Part shown: positions 57,990 to 64,000 of the stretch, one piece after another | How the letters are laid out: every line of letters starts with the position of its first letter | Position numbering within the stretch: position 1 is the first letter of the stretch | NCBI GenBank assembly: GCA_002360945.1 | Contig: DERO01000022.1 | Coordinates: 33,917-97,916 of the forward strand | Reading direction: 5' to 3' | Length of the DNA: 64,000 nt | Source of the DNA: Leclercia adecarboxylata | GTDB lineage: Bacteria; Pseudomonadota; Gammaproteobacteria; Enterobacterales; Enterobacteriaceae | The notes under the pieces: model-generated | What the model was told of the DNA's origin: nothing | Database searches by the model: none | Seen by the model: the letters and a program-made list of their open reading frames with translations, nothing else | Made by a program: the position numbers and the translations under genes

Positions 57990-60308
57990 CTAATGACAGT
58001 CGCTGGCCGGGCTATCGCAACAGGCCGCTGCGGTTCTGCCTTTTGCCAGCAGGTTGACGTCCACCCGACTGCGCGCCCGGCGCAACAGGCCCATCACCAT
58101 CACGTTAAACAGCACCACCGCCAGGATACAGACCAGGCTGTAGTGCGGATGCTGGCTGAAGTTCACCGTCTGGTAGTACACCGTTGCCAGCGAGTAAGCG
58201 ATATTCAGACCCCACAGGACCGAGAAGCCCATCCAGCCGCGGCTCGATTCGCGGGCAATGGCCCCCATCACCGAGATGCACGGAATGTAGAGCAGGACGA
58301 AGATCAGGTAGCTGTAAGCCGCCGAGGCGCTGCCAAACTTCTCGCTCATCACGCCCATGGCACCGGTCGCCATCTCCCCGTCACCTTTGCTGGCTTCAAT
58401 CGGGTTCGCCAGCACGCTCAGGCTAAAGGTCTCTTTCAGGCTCTGCCAGGTTTCATCCACGGCGCTGAACAGTTCGTCTCCGAGGTGGAATTCCGCCGGG
58501 TTGAATTCCTCGTCCTGAATATTTTCTGCGGTGTAGAGGGTGTTCAGCGTCCCGACCACCACCTCTTTCGCCATCGCGCCGGTAAACAGCCCGACGGTGG
58601 CCTGCCAGTTATCTTCATGCACGCCAATCGGTTTGAACAGCGGGGTGATGACCCGGCTGACGGAGGCCAGCGCCGAGTCGTTAATGTTATCCGCTGCCTG
58701 GCCGCTGAGCGTAAAGCTGTTCAGCGCGCTGAGGAAGATACTGACCACCACAATCACTTTACCCGCCCGCAGGACAAAACCTTTCAGCCGTTGCCAGGTC
58801 TGGATCAGCAGGCTTTTTAGATGCGGAACGTGGTAGACCGGCAGCTCCATCACAAACGGCGTGGCTTCACCACGCATGATGGTGTGTTTGAGCATCAGGC
58901 CGGTGAGGATCGCCATCACAATACCCAGCACGTACAGGGAGAAGACCGCCAGGGCCCCCTCCTGGCCGAAGAAGGCGGCGGCAAACACCGCGAAGATCGC
59001 CAGTCGGGCGCCGCAGGACATAAACGGCGCCATCATGATTGTCATCAGCCGCTCGCGGGGGGCATCGAGGGTGCGGGCGCCCATCACCGACGGCACGTTG
59101 CAGCCGAAGCCGACAATCAGCGGCACAAAGGATTTGCCCGGCAGACCGAGGGCCTGCATCAGGCGATCCATCACGAAGGCCGCGCGGGCCATGTAACCGG
59201 AGTCCTCCAGGAACGAAAGGAACAGATACATCATGCCGATCTGCGGCACCAGCGGCAGCACGGTATTGATCCCGCCGCCCAGCCCCTGGGCAAGGAAAAT
59301 GGTCAGCCACTCCGGCAGGTGCAGGGTGTAACCCAGCCACTGAATGCCGTGAATGAAGATCGCCACCGAGCCGACATCAAACAGCGGCTGTAGCGCACCG
59401 CCGATGTTAATGGCCAGCAGGAACATCACGTACATCACCAGCAGGAATACCGGCAGGCCAAGAAAACGGTTGAGAATGACGGTGTCCATCGCCCGGGTAA
59501 AGCGGCTCGGCTCGGCGGTGAGGGCGTTGCTCACCACGTCGCAGATGGCATTGATGCTTTGATAGCGCGCATCGGCAATGTGCAGGGCAGGATCGTCCAG
59601 CTCATCGTTCAACCGCGCGAGGGAGACATCCAGATACTGCGCTGCATCACCGGCATAGGCGCGGCTGTAGATATCGCCTTCCAGCATCTGCAGGCCCAGC
59701 CAGTGACGCTGTTTAAACGGCATGCTGTGCGCCATCTCCTGGGCGAGGATCCCCGCTTCCCGCAGCAGCGGCTGGGCATAGTGCACCAGCTCCACGTCGG
59801 CATTACGGCTGTGGCGGTCAATGGCCAGCTTAAGGGCATCGATACCGCGGGCACGGGTAGAAACCAGCGGCACCACCGGGCAGCCCAGGCGGGCGGAGAG
59901 GGCGTCGACGTCGATGCGGATCTGCTGTTTCTCCGCAATATCGAGCATGTTCAGCGCCACCACGCAGGGGATGCCCAGCTCCAGCAGCTGTAGCGTCAGG
60001 TAGAGATTGCGCTCGAGGTTCGAAGCATCCACCACGTTGATCAGCAGATCGGCGTCGCCGCTCAGAATGTAGTGGCAGGCGATCTGCTCATCCAGCGAGG
60101 TCTGGGAGGAGATAGTGGTTAATGAGTAGGTGCCGGGCAGATCGACGAGGGTGACCTGATTATCGGTGGTGGCAAACTGGCCCTCTTTGCGTTCAACCGT
60201 CACACCCGCCCAGTTTCCTACCCGCTGGCGTGCGCCGGTAAGCTGGTTAAATAACGTGGTCTTGCCGGAATTCGGATTGCCAATTAAGCCAATGGTTAAT
60301 TTTTTCAT
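57990..60308 (-). CDS. feoB: Ferrous iron transporter FeoB
   Basis: A 772-residue Fe(II) importer. The N-terminal G-protein domain shows [16 protein letters not shown] (G1), [14 protein letters not shown] (G2), VDLPGTYSL (G3) and LNMLD (G4); a GDI domain and then a polytopic core with two Gate regions follow (from about 280, [20 protein letters not shown]). The C-terminal cytosolic Cys (ACCDSPAS) is typical of enterics. 30 bp after feoA. Confidence 0.97.
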   Translation of the reverse strand: MKKLTIGLIGNPNSGKTTLFNQLTGARQRVGNWAGVTVERKEGQFATTDNQVTLVDLPGTYSLTTISSQTSLDEQIACHYILSGDADLLINVVDASNLERNLYLTLQLLELGIPCVVALNMLDIAEKQQIRIDVDALSARLGCPVVPLVSTRARGIDALKLAIDRHSRNADVELVHYAQPLLREAGILAQEMAHSMPFKQRHWLGLQMLEGDIYSRAYAGDAAQYLDVSLARLNDELDDPALHIADARYQSINAICDVVSNALTAEPSRFTRAMDTVILNRFLGLPVFLLVMYVMFLLAINIGGALQPLFDVGSVAIFIHGIQWLGYTLHLPEWLTIFLAQGLGGGINTVLPLVPQIGMMYLFLSFLEDSGYMARAAFVMDRLMQALGLPGKSFVPLIVGFGCNVPSVMGARTLDAPRERLMTIMMAPFMSCGARLAIFAVFAAAFFGQEGALAVFSLYVLGIVMAILTGLMLKHTIMRGEATPFVMELPVYHVPHLKSLLIQTWQRLKGFVLRAGKVIVVVSIFLSALNSFTLSGQAADNINDSALASVSRVITPLFKPIGVHEDNWQATVGLFTGAMAKEVVVGTLNTLYTAENIQDEEFNPAEFHLGDELFSAVDETWQSLKETFSLSVLANPIEASKGDGEMATGAMGVMSEKFGSASAAYSYLIFVLLYIPCISVMGAIARESSRGWMGFSVLWGLNIAYSLATVYYQTVNFSQHPHYSLVCILAVVLFNVMVMGLLRRARSRVDVNLLAKGRTAAACCDSPASDCH

Positions 60309-60338
60309 TCTGTTCGACTCGCTACGGGAGCTGGCGTG

Positions 60339-60575
<237 letters not shown>

Positions 60576-60608
60576 TTAACGGAAGGTTAAATAATCAACA
60601 GACACAAT

Positions 60609-60627
60609 GGTAATGAGAATGGTTTCT
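60609..60627 (-). promoter_or_regulatory. Fur box upstream of feoA
   Basis: GGTAATGAGAATGGTTTCT is a recognisable Fur site, 43 bp before the feoA start. Iron-loaded Fur would repress feo. Confidence 0.75.
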
Positions 60628-60684
60628 ATCATCAATATTAAATATGTGACGGAATGTGGCCAGAGCCATTAATTTGCAGGCTGC

Positions 60685-60698
60685 TTGACCTTGCTCAA
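60685..60698 (-). promoter_or_regulatory. FNR site upstream of feoA
   Basis: TTGAC-CTTG-CTCAA matches the FNR consensus TTGAT-N4-ATCAA at eight of ten defined positions, about 120 bp before feoA. It fits the known anaerobic activation of feo, when ferrous iron predominates. Confidence 0.75.
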
Positions 60699-60769
60699 TA
60701 TTTGCGGAAAAAGCGAATGTGTTATTTGTTAATAAAGTGCTGACGAGGAGTTTTTTATTTGCGGCATGA

Positions 60770-60815
60770 TTAAATAAAAAATAACAAATAAACCCTCTCC
60801 TCGCAGAGGAGAGGG
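60770..60815 (-). terminator. tex intrinsic terminator
   Basis: CCCTCTCCTC and GAGGAGAGGG (60793-60802 / 60806-60815) form a perfect 10-bp stem. Read on the minus strand it is followed by TTTATTTGTTATTTTTT, a good terminator for tex. It resembles the short CCCTCTCC repeat family. Confidence 0.82.
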
Positions 60816-60822
60816 AAAATCA

Positions 60823-63147
60823 TTAACGTTTTTTACCCATGGCCGCCGCCAGCGCATCCATCATCGCGCTGTTGCCGGAGGGCTGTGCTTCACGCCCGCG
60901 CGGTTTCGCCGCCGGACGCTGCTGCTGACGCGCATCGCTGTTACCGCCGCCACGACGGGCATTGGTCTCGCCAGGCTGCTCGTCCAGACGCATGGTCAGG
61001 GCGATACGCTTGCGCTGCAGATCTACCTCCAGCACTTTCACCTTCACGATGTCGCCGGCTTTCACCACGGTATGCGGATCTTCCACGAACTTGTCGGCAA
61101 GGGAGGAGATATGGACCAGGCCATCCTGATGCACGCCGATATCGACAAAGGCACCAAAGTTGGTGACGTTGGTGACTGCGCCTTCCAGCACCATGCCCGG
61201 CAGCAGGTCGTTCATGGTCTCGACACCTTCGGCAAACTGCGCGGTTTTGAACTCCGGACGCGGATCGCGGCCCGGCTTCTCCAGCTCTTTGATGATGTCG
61301 GACACCGTCGGTACGCCGAACTTCTCGTCGGTGAAGTCGACCGCTTTCAGATTACGCAGCTCGCTGCTGTTGCCCATCAGCGCCTTCAGCGCCTGCTGGG
61401 TGGCGGCCAGAATGCGTTCCACCACCGGATAGGCTTCCGGGTGAACGGTGGAGGCGTCCAGCGGGTTGTCGCCGTGGTTAATACGCAGGAAGCCCGCGCA
61501 CTGTTCAAACGCTTTCGGCCCCAGACGGCTCACCTTCAGCAGCTGCTGGCGGTTCTGGAACTGACCGTTCTCATCACGCCAGGCGACGATATTCTGCGCC
61601 ATCATGCGGGTTAAACCGGCCACGCGGGTCAGCAGCGCGACGGAGGCGGTGTTCAGGTCCACGCCGACGGCGTTCACGCAGTCTTCCACCACCGCATCCA
61701 GTTTGCGCGCCAGCTGCGTCTGGCTGACGTCGTGCTGGTACTGGCCCACGCCAATGGATTTCGGATCGATCTTCACCAGCTCGGCCAGCGGATCCTGCAG
61801 GCGGCGGGCGATAGAGACCGCACCGCGCAGTGAGACGTCGAGATCCGGGAACTCCTGCGCCGCCAGCTCGGACGCCGAGTACACGGACGCGCCCGCTTCG
61901 CTGACAATCACCTTCTGCGCCGTCACTTTCGGGAACTGCTTTTGCAGATCGAGGAAGAAACGTTCGGTTTCACGCGAGGCGGTACCGTTGCCGATCGCCA
62001 CCAGCTCGACGTTGTGCTTCTCGCACAGCGCCGCTACGGCCACCGCGGCCTTGGCCGCCTGGCCTGTGTGCGGATAGATGGTATCGGTAGCAACCAGCTT
62101 GCCGGTGCCATCCACCACTGCCACCTTCACGCCGGTACGCAGGCCCGGATCGAGACCCATGGTGGCGCGCAGGCCCGCCGGAGCGGCCATCAGCAGATCG
62201 TGCAGGTTGCGGGCAAAGACGTTAATCGCCTCATCTTCGGCGCGTTCGCGCACGGTGCCCATCAGTTCGGTTTCGAGGTGCATCAGCACCTTGATACGCC
62301 AGGTCCAGCTCACCACCCCTTTGCGCCAGCTGTCCGCCGGGGCGTTGTTCAGGCGCAGGCCGAGATGGTCGGTGATGATCTGCTCGCCGTGGCTCTCTTT
62401 CGGCGGCTCGTCAAATTGCGGGTCGGCATTAAGGGAGAGCTGCAGCACGCCTTCGTTGCGACCGCGGAACATCGCCAGCGCGCGGTGAGACGGCGTGGTA
62501 GAAATCGGTTCGTGGTGATCGAAGTAGTCGCGGAATTTCGCCCCTTCTTCCTCTTTGCCGCTGACCACGGTGGAGACGATATGGGCGTTCTTCCACAGGT
62601 AGTCACGCACTTTTGCCAGCAGGGCGGCGTCTTCAGCAAAGCGCTCCATCAGAATGTAGCGTGCGCCATCGAGGGCGGCTTTGGTGTCGGCCACGCCTTT
62701 ATCGGCATCGATATACTTCGCGGCTTCGGTTTCCGGGTCGTGGGACGGCGTGGTCCACAGCAGATCCGCCAGCGGCTCCAGACCGGCTTCAATAGCGATC
62801 TGCCCGCGGGTGCGGCGTTTCTGTTTGTACGGCAGGTAGAGGTCTTCGAGTTCGGTTTTATTCAGGGTGCCGTTGATGGCTTTGGCCAGCTCGTCGGTCA
62901 GCTTGCCCTGTTCGCCGATGGATTTCAGGATCGCCTGACGCCTGTCTTCCAGTTCACGCAGATAGCCAAGGCGGGTTTCCAGGTTACGCAGCTGCGTATC
63001 ATCCAGACCGCCAGTCACTTCCTTACGATAACGTGCGATAAACGGCACGGTGTTCCCTTCATCAAGCAGGCGAACGGCAGCTTCTACCTGTTCAGCCCTG
63101 GCCTGAAGTTCACCCGCAATAATGCGGCAGAGCGAATCTTTCATCAT
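60823..63147 (-). CDS. tex: Tex family RNA-binding transcription accessory protein (YhgF)
   Basis: A 774-residue cytoplasmic nucleic-acid-binding protein. It has an N-terminal Tex domain ([20 protein letters not shown]), a YqgF/RNase H-like domain ([20 protein letters not shown], about 325-450), helix-hairpin-helix motifs ([20 protein letters not shown]), and an S1 domain ([20 protein letters not shown], about 650-720), then a basic Arg/Gly-rich tail. It acts in transcription and stress or antibiotic tolerance; the exact role is unsettled. The first two codons are both ATG. Confidence 0.95.
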   Translation of the reverse strand: MMKDSLCRIIAGELQARAEQVEAAVRLLDEGNTVPFIARYRKEVTGGLDDTQLRNLETRLGYLRELEDRRQAILKSIGEQGKLTDELAKAINGTLNKTELEDLYLPYKQKRRTRGQIAIEAGLEPLADLLWTTPSHDPETEAAKYIDADKGVADTKAALDGARYILMERFAEDAALLAKVRDYLWKNAHIVSTVVSGKEEEGAKFRDYFDHHEPISTTPSHRALAMFRGRNEGVLQLSLNADPQFDEPPKESHGEQIITDHLGLRLNNAPADSWRKGVVSWTWRIKVLMHLETELMGTVRERAEDEAINVFARNLHDLLMAAPAGLRATMGLDPGLRTGVKVAVVDGTGKLVATDTIYPHTGQAAKAAVAVAALCEKHNVELVAIGNGTASRETERFFLDLQKQFPKVTAQKVIVSEAGASVYSASELAAQEFPDLDVSLRGAVSIARRLQDPLAELVKIDPKSIGVGQYQHDVSQTQLARKLDAVVEDCVNAVGVDLNTASVALLTRVAGLTRMMAQNIVAWRDENGQFQNRQQLLKVSRLGPKAFEQCAGFLRINHGDNPLDASTVHPEAYPVVERILAATQQALKALMGNSSELRNLKAVDFTDEKFGVPTVSDIIKELEKPGRDPRPEFKTAQFAEGVETMNDLLPGMVLEGAVTNVTNFGAFVDIGVHQDGLVHISSLADKFVEDPHTVVKAGDIVKVKVLEVDLQRKRIALTMRLDEQPGETNARRGGGNSDARQQQRPAAKPRGREAQPSGNSAMMDALAAAMGKKR

Positions 63148-63249
63148 GGCTATTTCATCTTGTGGGTCGAAAAAATCAGGGGATAGTTATACGGACTGAC
63201 ACGGCAAAATGCCAGTCGCCGCGCCAGGCTCTCGGATTGTTCCGGCGGG

Positions 63250-63723
63250 TTATTTCACATAGTCGATGGCGTTCACATACCAGGTCGCTTCCCCGGCCGG
63301 GGTCTGCACGACGGCCAGATCGCCGACCTCTTTTTTCAGCAGCGCCCGGGCCATTGGTGAATCGATGGAGATGTAATCCTTACGACCAAAAATTTCATCG
63401 TAGCCGACAATCCGAAAGCGCTTGAGATCGCCGTCGTCGTTTTCGATCTCCACCCAGGCGCCGAAGAAGACTTTGCCCTCCTGCTGCGGGGAGTAATCGA
63501 CAATTTTCAGGTGTTCAAGGCATTTGGTCAGATACCGCACCCGGCGGTCGATTTCGCGCAGCCGCTTCTTGTTGTACTGGTAGTCGGCGTTCTCACTGCG
63601 GTCACCCAGGCTCGCGGCCCAGGTCACTTTTTTCGTCACCTCCGGGCGCTCTTCCCGCCACAGCGTGTCCATCTCTTTCTTCAGATTTTCATACCCTTCG
63701 CGGGTGATCAGGGGCGTTTTCAT
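63250..63723 (-). CDS. greB: Transcript cleavage factor GreB
   Basis: A 157-residue factor that enters the RNA polymerase secondary channel and rescues backtracked complexes by stimulating RNA cleavage. It has an N-terminal coiled coil with the tip acidic motif LGDRSENADYQ (about 39-49) and a C-terminal FKBP-like domain (VFFGAWVEIENDDGDLKRFR...). It lies upstream of tex (102-bp gap) and divergent from ompR. Confidence 0.96.
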   Translation of the reverse strand: MKTPLITREGYENLKKEMDTLWREERPEVTKKVTWAASLGDRSENADYQYNKKRLREIDRRVRYLTKCLEHLKIVDYSPQQEGKVFFGAWVEIENDDGDLKRFRIVGYDEIFGRKDYISIDSPMARALLKKEVGDLAVVQTPAGEATWYVNAIDYVK

Positions 63724-63950
63724 TCTCTGGCCTTACGACTTAGGTTGCATACCTTGCGCACATTACGTATCACTTAGCGTAACAGACAAGATTAATAATG
63801 AGTTATGTGACGGATTGTGCAGATAAGCTGCTGTAAAATATGCTTTGTAACAATTTCGACTAGAATTTATACCAGAATTAGCTGGTCGTGGACGCGCACT
63901 TTTTTAGAATACGCTGTTCAAGATTATCCGAACCTTTGGGAGTACTGACA
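63724..63950. promoter_or_regulatory. greB-ompR divergent promoter region
   Basis: 227 bp, strongly AT-rich between 63780 and 63905. In E. coli this gap carries the ompB (ompR-envZ) promoters with CRP and IHF input. The region around TTTGTAACAATTTCGACTAG is a plausible promoter but I do not assign boxes. Confidence 0.5.
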
Positions 63951-64000
63951 ATGCAAGAGAATTATAAGATTCTGGTGGTGGATGACGACATGCGCCTGCG
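63951..64000 (+). CDS. ompR: Osmolarity response regulator OmpR (partial, first 16 residues)
   Basis: The window ends inside this gene. The visible N-terminus MQENYKILVVDDDMRLR is that of OmpR, with the acidic DDD residues of the receiver pocket. With EnvZ it controls porin genes. The position next to greB agrees with E. coli. Confidence 0.93.
   Translation, partial: MQENYKILVVDDDMRL

Overview
The window is a chromosomal segment of a gamma-proteobacterium of the family Enterobacteriaceae. Gene order and protein sequence follow the Escherichia coli K-12 stretch from zntA to ompR almost gene for gene, read in the opposite orientation. The GC-rich coding sequence and numerous GC-rich REP-type intergenic hairpins suggest an Enterobacter, Leclercia or Lelliottia-like member rather than Escherichia itself. 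That genus-level guess is inference. The window is cut inside zntA on the left and inside ompR on the right.

Layout. 1-3.1 kb: zinc export (zntA, with a textbook ZntR palindrome), the small membrane or lipid genes yhhN, yhhM and yhhL, and the 16S rRNA methylase rsmD. 3.2-7.6 kb: ftsY-ftsE-ftsX and the heat-shock sigma factor rpoH, with a sigma-E promoter and paired DnaA boxes upstream of rpoH. 7.8-14.7 kb: branched-chain amino acid ABC transporter livJ, livK-livH-livM-livG-livF, with panM between the two binding-protein genes. 14.9-15.5 kb: a Phd/Doc-type toxin-antitoxin pair. 15.5-20.7 kb: ugpBAECQ glycerol-3-phosphate uptake behind a tandem Pho box. 20.7-26.4 kb: yhhA, ggt, yhhY (aaaT), the iron-responsive sRNA ryhB with its Fur box, a bactofilin-family gene, yhhX and yhhW. 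26.4-29.4 kb: gntR-gntK-gntU. 29.5-30.3 kb: a small foreign-looking unit containing a C4-type antisense RNA like those of phages P1 and P4, an Ash-like reading frame and an unrecognised 148-residue protein. 30.3-32.2 kb: yhgN and asd. 32.4-41.8 kb: the glycogen cluster glgBXCAP. 41.9-45.7 kb: glpD and divergent glpE-glpG-glpR. 45.7-53.5 kb: malT and divergent malP-malQ with MalT boxes. 53.6-57.7 kb: gntT, nfuA, gntX, bioH and a DUF1471 periplasmic protein. 57.7-60.6 kb: feoABC with Fur and FNR sites. 60.8-64 kb: tex, greB and the start of ompR.

How the genes work together. Much of the window is carbon storage and supply. glgC, glgA and glgB build glycogen, and glgP and glgX degrade it. malP and malQ handle maltodextrins under MalT. 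ugp, glpD and glpR handle glycerol phosphate, and GntT, GntU and GntK take up and phosphorylate gluconate under GntR. Iron is a second theme: RyhB, Feo and NfuA lie within 40 kb, and the first two have recognisable Fur sites.

Almost everything is conserved core genome. The accessory elements are the Phd/Doc pair, the bactofilin gene placed tail to tail with ryhB, and the C4-RNA unit between gntU and yhgN. The last has complementary segments that reach the Shine-Dalgarno sequence of the unknown 148-residue gene, and it is the best candidate here for an undescribed system.
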